From contig JAWVFJ010000050.1 in NCBI GenBank assembly GCA_033856275.1, forward strand, positions 8,056-72,055: a stretch of DNA of 64,000 bases. The letters run 5' to 3'. Shown piece by piece: positions 25,305 through 36,252 of the stretch. The stretch is from VRUE01 sp033856275 (lineage in GTDB: Bacteria > Actinomycetota > Thermoleophilia > Solirubrobacterales > 70-9). The notes beneath the pieces are model-generated. The model did no database searches. It had not been told where the DNA came from and was given only the letters and a program-made list of their open reading frames with translations. The position numbers and the translations under genes are program-made. The number at the start of each line of letters is the position of its first letter. Within the stretch, counting starts at the first letter, position 1.

Positions 25305-26424
25305 CTAGCTCGCCGCCGAGGCGGCGGTCTTGTTGAGGTAGTCGCGGATGAAGTCGTCGAGGTCACCGTCGAGGACGCGCTGGGCGTCGCCGGCCTCGTG
25401 ACCCGTGCGGTGGTCCTTGACCCGCTGGTCGGGGTGGAGGAAGTAGCTGCGAATCTGCGAGCCCCAGGCGACGTCCTTGACTTCGCCCCGCACCCTGGCC
25501 AGCTCTTCGGCGCGTTTGCGCTCCTCCAACTCGATCAGCTTCGAGCGCAGGAACTGCATCGCCATCGCCTTGTTCTGCGTCTGCGAGCGCTCGTTTTGGC
25601 ACTGCACGACGACGCCGGTGGGGATGTGGGTGATGCGCACCGCGGAGTCGGTCTTGTTGACGTGCTGGCCGCCGGCGCCGGAAGCGCGGTAGGTGTCGAT
25701 GCGCAGGTCGGCATCGTCGATCTCGACCTTGACCCCCTCGTCAACCAGCGGGCCGACGTCGAGCTGGGCGAAGCTGGTGTGACGGCGCGCCGAGGAGTCG
25801 AAGGGCGAGATTCGAACCAGACGGTGCACGCCCCGCTCGGCGGCAAAGAGGCCGTAGGCGTTCTCGCCGCGGGCGATGAAGGTCGCGGACTTCAGCCCCG
25901 CCTCCTCCCCCGGCGAGGCCTCCTTCATCTCGACCTCGAAGCCGCGGCGCTCGGCCCAGCGCAGGTACATGCGCAGCAGCATCTCAGCCCAGTCCTGCGA
26001 GTCGGTGCCGCCGGCGCCGGCGTGGACCGTGACGACGGCGTCGCCGGCGTCGTAGTCGCCGCTGAAGAGGCGCGCCTCTTCGAGCTCGTCGAGGCGCCGC
26101 TCGACCGAGGCGAGCTGGGTCGCGAGCTCGCCCGCCATCTCCTCGTCTTCAGCCGCCATCTCCGCCAGCTCGTCGAGGTCGCCGGCCTCCGACTCCAGCT
26201 CGCGGAAGGTCTTCAGCTTGCGCTGCGCCCGGGCGTGCGCGGCGGAAGTGCGGGCGGCCGAGTCCTGGTCATCCCAGAAGCCGGGCCGCTGCATCTCGGC
26301 CTCGAGCCTCTCGACCTCCCCTTCCAGCGAAGCCGGGTCAAAGGTAGTCCGAGAGCAGGGACAACTGCTCGCGGATCTCGGCGAGCCGCGCCGGCACCGA
26401 CTCGGTTGGCGCGGTCTCGGCCAT
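25305..26424 (-). CDS. prfB: Peptide chain release factor 2 (programmed +1 frameshift)
   Basis: RF2 terminates translation at UGA and UAA. Translation starts at ATG 26424 (M-A-E-T-A-P-T-E) and runs 28 codons to CTT TGA C at 26337-26343. A +1 shift there continues into D-P-A-S-L-E-G and the rest of the protein, giving about 372 residues. The main frame has the RF2 recognition tripeptide S-P-F in R-I-S-P-F-D-S-S-A-R-R-H and the catalytic G-G-Q in G-A-G-G-Q-H-V-N-K-T-D-S-A-V-R. Without the shift the main frame would read back through unrelated sequence upstream of 26424. In-frame UGA read by RF2 itself gives autoregulation. It lies in a minus-strand series downstream of secA and a methyltransferase. 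Confidence 0.95.
26336..26352 (-). promoter_or_regulatory. RF2 autoregulatory +1 frameshift site
   Basis: On the minus strand the sequence is TCGGACTACCTTTGACC. CTT TGA C is the exact RF2 slip site (CTT at 26343-26341, TGA at 26340-26338). The stimulatory Shine-Dalgarno-like element that precedes the slip site in E. coli (AGGGGG) is poorly conserved here; only CGGA is present. Confidence 0.9.
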
Positions 26425-26434
26425 GCGCGACAGG

Positions 26435-27313
26435 TTACTGCGGGGCTTTGGCGGAGACGATCCAGGTCGACGCGCGGGCGAACACGCCGTCTGGCCCGTC
26501 GAGGTCGGCAAGCGCCTCGCGCAGCTCGGCGGCGATCTTGGGCCGGATCTCGTCGATGCGGTCTTCCCAGAGGCGCAGCACCTCGCCGGCGGGACCGAGC
26601 GCCATGTTGAACTCGACCGCGTGATCGAGGTTGTTGCCGATCTTCAGCGGCAGGTCGCAACGGCGCAACTCGATCTCCTCGAAGCCGGCGATCATGAGCT
26701 GCTCGCTGACCGTGTCGGCATTCGCCATCGAGAACGGCCCTGGCCCGCAGGTCGGCTGGTCGGTCTCCTCCGGGTGATCGAGATACTGGTCGACGACGAG
26801 TTCGGCGCGGTGGACCCATTCGTTGTCGAGCTTGCGACGCCAGACCACGGCGCAGATCTGCCCTCCCGGCGTCAACGCCTTGCAGACGTTGCGCAGCGCC
26901 TGTACGGGATTGGCGAAGAACATGATTCCCATCCGCGAGAAGGCGTAGTCGAAGCTCTCCTCGAACGCGGTGACTTGCACGTCGCCGACCGCAAAGCGGA
27001 CGTTCGTGGCGCCTGTCTCGTCGGCCTCCTTACGCGCCATCTCGATGAACGGCTCGGAGACGTCGATGCCGAGCGCATCGCCATCGGAGCCGACCAACTC
27101 GGCCAACCGCTGCGTCGTATCGCCGAAACCGCAGCCGAGGTCGACGACGCGGTTACCAGGCCGGGGTGGATGCGCCGCAAGGGCCGCCTCCCCATGTGCG
27201 CCCAGCCCACCCGCGACGAGATCGCGGTACTGCACGAAGCACTCGAACAGCGGCCCGCTCCAGGCCTCAGTCGCCTCGCGATTCTCTGCGGCCGGGGCTC
27301 CCATCCCCACCAT
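26435..27313 (-). CDS. Class I SAM-dependent methyltransferase
   Basis: About 292 residues. The SAM-binding motif I is V-V-D-L-G-C-G-F-G-D-T-T-Q-R-L, followed by acidic G-I-D-V-S-E-P-F and N-V-R-F-A-V-G-D, then F-S-R-M-G-I-M-F-F and L-T-P-G-G. The overall pattern resembles UbiE/arsenite-type methyltransferases, but the substrate is unknown. Start is M-V-G-M-G-A-P (27313, or 27304 with GGTGGGG in front); it overlaps the end of the upstream SnoaL-like gene, so the two are coupled. It ends 10 bp before prfB. Confidence 0.82.
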   Translation of the reverse strand: MVGMGAPAAENREATEAWSGPLFECFVQYRDLVAGGLGAHGEAALAAHPPRPGNRVVDLGCGFGDTTQRLAELVGSDGDALGIDVSEPFIEMARKEADETGATNVRFAVGDVQVTAFEESFDYAFSRMGIMFFANPVQALRNVCKALTPGGQICAVVWRRKLDNEWVHRAELVVDQYLDHPEETDQPTCGPGPFSMANADTVSEQLMIAGFEEIELRRCDLPLKIGNNLDHAVEFNMALGPAGEVLRLWEDRIDEIRPKIAAELREALADLDGPDGVFARASTWIVSAKAPQ

Positions 27314-27689
27314 GGTACGCCCGCCAGGCCGCCTCACGGTTCTCAAACGGCCGCCAACTGCAAATCCGGTGATCGTGCAGCTCAAAGAGCCAGGCCATCT
27401 CGTCCTCCCCGGCGGCCGAACCGTCTTCGTCCCAGCACCACGCCCGCTTGATCAGTGCCAGCGCCCTGCCCCCACCCGACTCGGTGTCGTCCTCGAACAG
27501 CTCCTCCACCTCGATCGTCTGCTGTACGCCGCCGGGAGGGCGCGTCGCCCAAACCCGAGCGGCATCCTTGCCCTTGCGCAGCCCCTTCATCGAATGCAGC
27601 TCAACCTCCGGATCGAGCACATCTACGAACGCATCCAGATCCCGCTCGTTAAAGCCGCGGATGAACTCCCGAACCGGATCATGAATCAC
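27267..27689 (-). CDS. SnoaL/NTF2-like protein
   Basis: The 140-residue protein fits the NTF2-like cone fold: V-R-E-F-I-R-G-F-N-E-R-D-L-D-A-F-V-D-V-L-D-P-E-V-E-L-H-S near the start, typical of SnoaL-like proteins, then beta strands with L-A-L-I-K-R-A-W and F-E-L-H-D-H-R-I. The last 15 residues are basic and unconserved and overlap the methyltransferase start. Members act as small cyclases, isomerases or binding proteins, and no specific role can be given. Preceded by palindromic element C. Confidence 0.75.
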   Translation of the reverse strand: MIHDPVREFIRGFNERDLDAFVDVLDPEVELHSMKGLRKGKDAARVWATRPPGGVQQTIEVEELFEDDTESGGGRALALIKRAWCWDEDGSAAGEDEMAWLFELHDHRICSWRPFENREAAWRAYHGGDGSPGRRESRGD

Positions 27690-27708
27690 GAAACTCGCCC
27701 CGCTTGCA

Positions 27709-27818
27709 GGCCATCCCGGTAGGGGTGGAACGTCTTGTACTTTTTCGCCGACACGACTCGGTGCGTCAGCAATCAGCGATTCTCGAAAAAGTTAAGTGGA
27801 ACCCCCACCGGGATGGCC
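27709..27818. repeat. Palindromic element C (nested hairpin)
   Basis: Outer arms 27709-27726 and 27801-27818 pair over 18 positions with one mismatch. Inside, ACTTTTTCG (27739-27747) pairs perfectly with CGAAAAAGT (27784-27792), and a small CCGA...TCGG hairpin sits at the centre. It lies in the gap between secA and the SnoaL-like gene and could end or attenuate the secA transcript. Its left end (GTAGGGGTGGAACGTCTTG) matches the hairpin at 2951-3000 with one difference. Confidence 0.75.
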
Positions 27819-27837
27819 CTCATCCACCCGGGCGCCC

Positions 27838-30675
<2,838 letters not shown>

Positions 30676-30710
30676 TGCTCAAGGGTAGCGAGGGGGGTCC
30701 AGCGAGGAGG

Positions 30711-31058
30711 CTAGGCGGTGCGGCCGCGCATGCGGGCCACGGCCCGGCGCGTCTGGGTGCGCTTGCGGCGCAGCTCGCGGTGCTTCTTGACCTGGCGGCG
30801 AATGTCCTCGGCCAGGGCGTGGATCGTGTGGACCATGTCGGGCGAGGCCTCGCGCGCCCGCAGCGTCACGCCCTTCAGCCGCAGGGTCGCCTCGGCGACG
30901 TGGCTGTCCTGGATCGAGGGATTGCGCTCCTCGTAGATCTCGACGTCAAGGGTCGCCAGCTCCGACACCTGCCTACCGACCCGGCGGAATCGCTTTGTCA
31001 CATGATCCCGCAGCTCGTCGGTTACCTCGACGTTGCGACCACGTATCTCGATCCGCAT
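30711..31058 (-). CDS. hpf: Ribosome hibernation-promoting factor (short HPF/RaiA)
   Basis: The factor binds idle 30S/70S ribosomes. The 115-residue protein opens M-R-I-E-I-R-G-R-N-V-E-V-T-D-E-L-R and has the basic D-I-R-R-Q-V-K-K-H-R-E-L-R-R helix end. It lacks the C-terminal dimerisation domain of long HPF and has instead a short arginine-rich tail. The ATG is preceded by AAGGAGG with 7-base spacing, a strong ribosome binding site. Order comF-hpf-secA is the usual actinobacterial one. Confidence 0.88.
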   Translation of the reverse strand: MRIEIRGRNVEVTDELRDHVTKRFRRVGRQVSELATLDVEIYEERNPSIQDSHVAEATLRLKGVTLRAREASPDMVHTIHALAEDIRRQVKKHRELRRKRTQTRRAVARMRGRTA

Positions 31059-31098
31059 ATCTTTCCTCCTTGGGTATCGGTCAGCCGATGCTACGCCC

Positions 31099-31722
31099 TC
31101 AGAGCCGCCGGGTAAAGGTGACCGCAGCTACCCGGATCGCGCCGGCGCTACGCAGGGCACGGGCGCAGGCCGAGAGGGTGGCGCCGGTGGTCAGAACGTC
31201 GTCGAGGAGGAGAACGCTGCGCGGCACCTCGCCGCGCAGGCTCACTTGCGGCGGGTGGCCGATGCGCTGGGCACGGCGCTTGCCGACCTGGCGGCCGCCG
31301 CCACTGCGGACGAGGCAGGGATGCAGTGGCACATCGAGCCGTCGCGCCAGGGAAGCCGAGATCTCACCGGCCGGGTCGAAGCCGCGCGCCAGCGTGCGCA
31401 GCGGCGCGGTCGGCACCGGAACGATCGCGCCACTGAGCAGGCTCGCCGGAGCCAGCCACTCGATGCGCTCGCCGATCAGCTCGGCGACGGGGAGCAGCTG
31501 GCGGAACTTCAGCGCCGTGACCAGGTTGCGAGCGACTCCCTCGTGTGCAGCCGAGGACCAGACCCGGTCCAATCCCGGCGGACCGCTCCCGGTGAGCGGC
31601 TCGGCGTCGGCGAGGCGACGGGAGCAGCGGCTGCAGAGCAGGCCACCGGCGCGGCAAGAGCGCCCGCAGGCGGCGCAGAGGGCCGGCAAGAGGCCGACGG
31701 CAAGCGCGTGGAGAGACTTCAT
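31099..31722 (-). CDS. comF: ComF family phosphoribosyltransferase-like protein
   Basis: The 207-residue protein has an N-terminal zinc-ribbon-like C-A-A-C-G-R-S-C ... C-S-R-C and a C-terminal type I phosphoribosyltransferase fold with the PRPP motif V-L-L-L-D-D-V-L-T-T-G-A-T near residue 175. ComF proteins are linked to natural DNA uptake in some bacteria; the role here is not proven. It is 40 bp upstream of hpf. Confidence 0.85.
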   Translation of the reverse strand: MKSLHALAVGLLPALCAACGRSCRAGGLLCSRCSRRLADAEPLTGSGPPGLDRVWSSAAHEGVARNLVTALKFRQLLPVAELIGERIEWLAPASLLSGAIVPVPTAPLRTLARGFDPAGEISASLARRLDVPLHPCLVRSGGGRQVGKRRAQRIGHPPQVSLRGEVPRSVLLLDDVLTTGATLSACARALRSAGAIRVAAVTFTRRL

Positions 31723-31741
31723 ACCCCGAGCCTGCGGGGCG

Positions 31742-31764
31742 CCAGCGCGCCCGTGGCGCGCTGG
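31742..31764. terminator. Perfect GC-rich hairpin between sugar nucleotidyltransferase and comF
   Basis: CCAGCGCGCC, three loop bases, GGCGCGCTGG. A perfect 10-bp stem lies 15 bases after the stop of the upstream nucleotidyltransferase gene (stop at 31779, minus strand) and just before comF. There is no T-run, so it may be an RNA stabiliser or weak terminator. Confidence 0.5.
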
Positions 31765-31778
31765 ATGTCATGAAAGCG

Positions 31779-32789
31779 TCAGGACTTCGCGACGCGGCCC
31801 GCGATGGCCCCAATAAGCATCGCCTCGGGCGCGAGCTCGGTGCCGGCAAGGAGGATCGAGTCGCGCACCCAGGCGCCGTCGCCGATCCGGCAGCCGTCGC
31901 CGACGATCACCGGGCCTTGTATGCGGACACCGATGCCTAGCTCGACTCCTGCGCCGATCAATGCCGGACCCTCGACCTCGGCGCCATCCAGAGGGCTCGC
32001 CGAACGAATCCCTGCAGCGACCTCCGGCGCCCCGGGCTCGACCCGAACCGCTCCTCGCAGCGCGTCGAGGTTGCCCTGGCGCAGCTCGTCGAGGTTGCCG
32101 ATGTCGTTCCAGTAGGCGTCGATCTCATGCGAGTAGAAGGGAACGTCGTTCTCCAGCAGGGCTGGGAAGACGTCCATCGCCCAATCGGCGAAACCATCGG
32201 GATCGTTCGGGCCGGCGGCTTTGCTCGTGCCGGGCTCCGGAAAGTAGTCGAAGATCTCGGCACGGAACATGTAGATGCAGGTGTTGGCGAGATCCGAGAG
32301 GGCCTCCGCAGGGTCGGGCTTCTCCTGGAATCCCTGGATACGACCGTCTTCGCCGGCGATCACGACCCCGTATTGATCGGTGTCGGCTACCCGCTTGGTG
32401 GCCATCGTCGCGATACCGTCGTGCGATTCGTGGAACTCGCGCATGGCAGTGAAGTCGAGGTCTGTCAGCGCGTCCCCAGCCACGACCAGGAACGAATCGC
32501 CGAGAAAGTCGGCGGCGTTGCGAACCCCTCCCGCCGTTCCCAAGAGGTGCTCCTCGCGACTGTAGGAGAGCTCAATCCCGAACTTCGAGCCGTCGCCAAA
32601 GTGACCCTCGATCGTCTCCGGGAACCAGTGCAGGTTGGCGATCGCCTCGCTGAAGCCGTGACGAAGGAGCAGCCGCACGCTGTGCTCCATCACCGGCCGG
32701 TTGACCACCGGCACCATCGGCTTCGGCATCGCGTAGGTGACCGGGCGCAGCCGAGTGCCGAGCCCGGCCGCCAAGACCATGGCCCTCAT
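31779..32789 (-). CDS. Sugar-1-phosphate nucleotidyltransferase with left-handed beta-helix
   Basis: The 336-residue enzyme activates a sugar 1-phosphate with an NTP. The signature is M-V-L-A-A-G-L-G-T-R-L-R-P-V-T-Y-A-M-P-K-P-M-V-P-V, with V-V-A-G-D-A-L-T-D-L-D as the metal-binding acid. The C-terminal 90 residues form hexapeptide repeats (A-L-I-G-A-G-V-E-L-G-I-G-V...). It is a paralogue of the gene at 33956-34939. The ATG overlaps the upstream isomerase stop by 4 nt (ATGA); a longer in-frame reading exists only within that gene. Whether it makes GDP-mannose or dTDP/UDP-glucose cannot be decided. Confidence 0.88.
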   Translation of the reverse strand: MRAMVLAAGLGTRLRPVTYAMPKPMVPVVNRPVMEHSVRLLLRHGFSEAIANLHWFPETIEGHFGDGSKFGIELSYSREEHLLGTAGGVRNAADFLGDSFLVVAGDALTDLDFTAMREFHESHDGIATMATKRVADTDQYGVVIAGEDGRIQGFQEKPDPAEALSDLANTCIYMFRAEIFDYFPEPGTSKAAGPNDPDGFADWAMDVFPALLENDVPFYSHEIDAYWNDIGNLDELRQGNLDALRGAVRVEPGAPEVAAGIRSASPLDGAEVEGPALIGAGVELGIGVRIQGPVIVGDGCRIGDGAWVRDSILLAGTELAPEAMLIGAIAGRVAKS

Positions 32790-33790
32790 CGAACTTCTCC
32801 CTCCTCGATCGCGCTTGCAGTCTGTGGCCGTCCGAGCGCTGCCTTGAAGCCCTCGATCGCCTCGACCGGCACGGGGTCGACGCCGCGAGCCTCGGCGAGG
32901 GCCAGCGAGACGAGGTCGCCCAGCATCGTCGCCCAGAGCAGGCGGGCGATTCGCGTCTCCCCCTCGGTCTCCAGGCTGACGACGGTGGTGCCCGTAGCGG
33001 CAATCGCCTCCCCGGTCAGCTCGAAGCGGCGGCGAATACGCGGGTGCTGGTCGCGGTCTTCGAACAGGACAGCGGCAAGGGCGTCTCCCGTCCAGCCACA
33101 CAGCTCGTTGTGGTCGGCCTCCGGCAGTTCCGAGAAAAAGGCGGGGAGCTTGGCGTTCTCGTTGACTTGCGACTTCCAGCGCCGGGCGAGGGGCACGGTC
33201 AGGTCGGCGCCGGTGAAAACGGGAACACTGCCTTGCAGTTGGGCAGCGATCTCGGCGGCACGGGTCTGCAGCTCCTCGGAATGCTCGGAGAGGTACCCGG
33301 CGGCGGCGTCGATCTCCGTCTTCACGCGTGGGGCCACACCGGCCAGCGCTGCCACCTCGACCGCGATCGTAAGCATGTAGGCGACGGCGGCACGCGGCTG
33401 CAGAATCCCCGGCAGGCCGATCACCGGCACCCCGCTCTCGCGGGCACTGTCGACAAGCGAGCCGCCTGTGCTGGCGACGATGCGACGTGTACCCAGCGCC
33501 TCGGCGGCGGCAAAGCAGGCAAGCGTCTCCTCGGTCTCGCCCGAGTAGCTGGAACAGAGCACCGTCCACTCGGGGGTCAGCCAGGACGGCAGCTCGTATC
33601 CGCGCACGGTTAGCAACGGCCGGGTCAGTCTGTTGCCAAGTGCCGCCGCGGCAAGATCACCGCCGATCGCCGAGCCCCCCATGCCGCAAACCGCCAGGCC
33701 AGCGGCCTCGGCCGGCTCGAGCCGCGCCGATTCGACTCGCCAGAGGGCGTCGCGCAGATGGTCAGGGATGGCAAGAACGTCTTCGAGCAT
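32786..33790 (-). CDS. Bifunctional phosphoglucose/phosphomannose isomerase
   Basis: The 334-residue protein has the SIS-domain motifs C-G-M-G-G-S-A-I-G-G-D and S-S-Y-S-G-E-T-E-E-T and the C-terminal domain typical of the bifunctional archaeal/actinobacterial enzyme, with N-E-N-A-K-L-P-A-F and D-H-N-E. It interconverts fructose-6-P with glucose-6-P and mannose-6-P, feeding nucleotide-sugar synthesis by the neighbouring transferases. The ATG has no visible Shine-Dalgarno; palindromic element D starts 1 bp upstream of it. Confidence 0.88.
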   Translation of the reverse strand: MLEDVLAIPDHLRDALWRVESARLEPAEAAGLAVCGMGGSAIGGDLAAAALGNRLTRPLLTVRGYELPSWLTPEWTVLCSSYSGETEETLACFAAAEALGTRRIVASTGGSLVDSARESGVPVIGLPGILQPRAAVAYMLTIAVEVAALAGVAPRVKTEIDAAAGYLSEHSEELQTRAAEIAAQLQGSVPVFTGADLTVPLARRWKSQVNENAKLPAFFSELPEADHNELCGWTGDALAAVLFEDRDQHPRIRRRFELTGEAIAATGTTVVSLETEGETRIARLLWATMLGDLVSLALAEARGVDPVPVEAIEGFKAALGRPQTASAIEEGEVR

Positions 33791-33791
33791 T

Positions 33792-33956
33792 AGATGGCCG
33801 TCCGGCCGGCCACGTGCGACTGGGGGCGCACTTGGCCAAGCAGATCAAGGACACAGGGTGCAGCCTTTGGTGGAGCCAAAGGCAAACCCGAGGACGCGGA
33901 GATGCGCTGCGCCACGTCCGTCATCCAGGTGTGCGTGGTTGGGTGGACGGCCATCT
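33792..33956. repeat. Palindromic element D (nested hairpin, stop-to-start)
   Basis: AGATGGCCGTCC (33792-33803) pairs perfectly with GGACGGCCATCT (33945-33956). Next inside, CCACGTGCG pairs with TGTGCGTGG (with G-U), and the core has GCCTTTGG and CCAAAGGC, an 8-bp perfect stem. The element fills exactly the gap between the stop of the upstream nucleotidyltransferase (33956-33958) and the start codon of the isomerase (33790). No ORF in it looks real. Confidence 0.75.
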
Positions 33957-34939
33957 TAAGCAGCGACACTTTCGCCGTTACCGACCACGTCACCTTCGAG
34001 GTTGGCGCCGGCGGAGACCTCCACGCCGGCGGAGAGGATCGAGCCACGCACCCGCGCGTTCTCGCCGACGGTGCAGCCGTCGAGCAGGACCGATTCGCGG
34101 ACCTCGGCGCCCGACCGGATCTGACAGCCGGGGCCGATCACGGCCCGCGGGCCAATCGTCACGTCGCTGGCGATCGCCGCCCCCGGGGCGACGAGCATTC
34201 CCGGCGCCGTCGGCTGCACCCGCGTCTGCACGCGGCCCTCGAGGATGTCCCAGCTCGCTTGCAGGTAGCGCTCGGGGGTGCCGATGTCCATCCAGTAGCC
34301 ATCGAGGCGCAGCCCGTGCAGGCCATCGCCGACGAGCCGAGGGAAGACGTCGCGCTCGATCGAGACCTCCTCGCCGGGCGGGATCAGGTCGAGCACGGAA
34401 CGCTCGAGCACGTACATACCGGCATTGACCTCGCCGGGCGCCGCCGCACCGGTCTTCTCGAGGAACTCGAGGACAGCTCCGTCGGGGCCGCTGTGCACAA
34501 GCCCGAAGGCCGAGGAGTCCTCAACCGGATGGAGGCCAAGCGTCGCCCTCGCGCCGCGCTCCTCATGAGTGCGCAGCAACGCAGTCAGGTCGAGATCGGT
34601 GAGAACGTCACCGTTGAGCGCCAGGAAACGGCCCTCGAGCCAATCGTCGAGCTCGTCAGCGGCGAAGCGGATCGCACCGGCGGTGCCGCGCCGCTCCGGC
34701 TCGACCACGTAGGAGATCCGCACCCCAGCCCGCTCCTCCTCACCGGCCAGGGCCTCGCGCAACACGTCGGGCAGAAATCCGCAGGCGAGCACAACCTCGC
34801 TCACACCGTGCCCAGCCAGCCACTCGATCATGTAGGCGAGGAAGGGTCGGTCGACGAGGGTCAGCGCCGGCTTCGGCACCGTCTCGGTAAGCGGCCGCAG
34901 CCGCGTTCCCTCGCCACCTACGAGGACGATTGCCTGCAC
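33956..34939 (-). CDS. Sugar-1-phosphate nucleotidyltransferase (mannose-1-P guanylyltransferase-like)
   Basis: The 327-residue enzyme has V-L-V-G-G-E-G-T-R-L-R-P-L-T-E-T-V-P-K-P, L-A-L-N-G-D-V-L-T-D-L-D and G-Y-W-M-D-I-G-T-P-E-R-Y, characteristic of actinobacterial GDP-mannose and glucose-1-phosphate pyrophosphorylases, and a C-terminal hexapeptide-repeat region. The W-M-D-I-G-T-P-E-R-Y segment favours the mannose-1-phosphate guanylyltransferase group. The GTG start shares one base with the stop of the upstream UDP-glucose dehydrogenase gene. Confidence 0.88.
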   Translation of the reverse strand: MQAIVLVGGEGTRLRPLTETVPKPALTLVDRPFLAYMIEWLAGHGVSEVVLACGFLPDVLREALAGEEERAGVRISYVVEPERRGTAGAIRFAADELDDWLEGRFLALNGDVLTDLDLTALLRTHEERGARATLGLHPVEDSSAFGLVHSGPDGAVLEFLEKTGAAAPGEVNAGMYVLERSVLDLIPPGEEVSIERDVFPRLVGDGLHGLRLDGYWMDIGTPERYLQASWDILEGRVQTRVQPTAPGMLVAPGAAIASDVTIGPRAVIGPGCQIRSGAEVRESVLLDGCTVGENARVRGSILSAGVEVSAGANLEGDVVGNGESVAA

Positions 34940-36252
34940 TACTCGGCTGTTCCCGCAGTGACGGAGCCCTCGACTGCCCGACCGATCCCCTCGTACTCGA
35001 AGCCGGCGTCTTTGAGCAGGCTGGCGTCGAGAAAATTGCGGCCATCGATCAGCAGCGGCCGTGCCATACGCTCGGCGGCAGCACGCCAGTCAAGCTCGGC
35101 AAACTCCGGCCACTCGGTGACGAGAATCGCCGCGTCGGCGCCATCGAGCGTCTCGAGTGCCGAGTCGCGGAACTCGACCCCGTCGAAGAGCTCGCGAGCC
35201 ACGCCGCCGGCGACCGGGTCGAAGGCGACCACCTCGGCTCCCTCCCCTTCCAAGCGCGCGGCCAGCACCAGGCTCGAGGCCTCGCGCATGTCGTCGGTGT
35301 GCGGCTTGAAGGCAAGGCCGAGCAGTGCCACGCGCTTTCCGACCAACGATCCGAGGTGCTTTTGCAGCTTCTGCACGACGCGCCGCTTCTGCAGCTCGTT
35401 CACCTCGATCACGGCGCCAAGCAGCTGGAAGTGATAGCCGCTGTTGCCGGCCAGCATCTTCAGGGCGCTGACGTCCTTGGGAAAGCAGGAGCCCCCGTAG
35501 CCGATTCCAGCACGGAGGAAGGCTGGGCCGATCCGCTGGTCTAGGCCCATCCCTCGCGCCACCTCGGCGACGTCGGCGCCGACCTCCTCGCAGACGTTGG
35601 CGATCTCGTTGACGAAGGAGATCTTGGTGGCGAGGAAGGCATTGGAGGCGAGCTTGATCATCTCGGCACTGGCGACGTCGGTGCGCACGATCTCGCCACC
35701 CAGTGGCTCGTAGAGACGAGCCAAGGCATCAGCCGCTGCCTCGTCGCCGGGATCGGCGCCGACGACCACGCGGTCGGGGTGCAGGAAGTCGTCGACCGCC
35801 GAGCCCTCCTTGAGGAACTCGGGGCAGGAGACATAGGCGAGACCCGGGCGGTCGCGGCGGATCGAGTCGCCGGTTCCGGCCGGCACCGTGCTCTTCATCA
35901 CCAGCACGTGGTCGCTGTCCGCGGGAAGCTCCTCGACGACGGAGCGAACCCGCGAGAGGTCGGCATCGCCAGAGCGAGTAGGCGGCGTGTCGACGCAGAC
36001 GAAGAGCAGCCGCGCGCCATCGAGCAGCTCCGACATATCGGTGGTGAAAGTGAGGCGCTCGGCGTTGCGCGTCAGCAGCCCCTCCAGGCCGGGCTCGTGA
36101 ATCGTGATCTCGCCGCGCGAGAGCGCCTCGACCTTGTCGGGGAGGATGTCGCGCGCAATCACCTTGTGGCCGACCTCGGCGAAGCAGGCGGCGGTGACCA
36201 GGCCGACCCAGCCGACCCCGATCACGCCAATCGGCTCCTTCTCTGGGCTCAT
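34939..36252 (-). CDS. ugd: UDP-glucose 6-dehydrogenase
   Basis: The 437-residue enzyme oxidises UDP-glucose to UDP-glucuronate with NAD+. It shows the N-terminal Rossmann motif G-V-I-G-V-G-W-V-G-L-V-T-A-A-C-F-A-E-x-G-H, the catalytic cysteine in G-Y-G-G-S-C-F-P-K-D (about residue 255), and a C-terminal Rossmann domain (L-G-L-A-F-K-P-H-T-D-D-M-R-E-A). The ATG overlaps the LCP gene's stop (ATGA). Together with the two nucleotidyltransferases it indicates surface polysaccharide precursor synthesis. Confidence 0.93.
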   Translation of the reverse strand: MSPEKEPIGVIGVGWVGLVTAACFAEVGHKVIARDILPDKVEALSRGEITIHEPGLEGLLTRNAERLTFTTDMSELLDGARLLFVCVDTPPTRSGDADLSRVRSVVEELPADSDHVLVMKSTVPAGTGDSIRRDRPGLAYVSCPEFLKEGSAVDDFLHPDRVVVGADPGDEAAADALARLYEPLGGEIVRTDVASAEMIKLASNAFLATKISFVNEIANVCEEVGADVAEVARGMGLDQRIGPAFLRAGIGYGGSCFPKDVSALKMLAGNSGYHFQLLGAVIEVNELQKRRVVQKLQKHLGSLVGKRVALLGLAFKPHTDDMREASSLVLAARLEGEGAEVVAFDPVAGGVARELFDGVEFRDSALETLDGADAAILVTEWPEFAELDWRAAAERMARPLLIDGRNFLDASLLKDAGFEYEGIGRAVEGSVTAGTAE

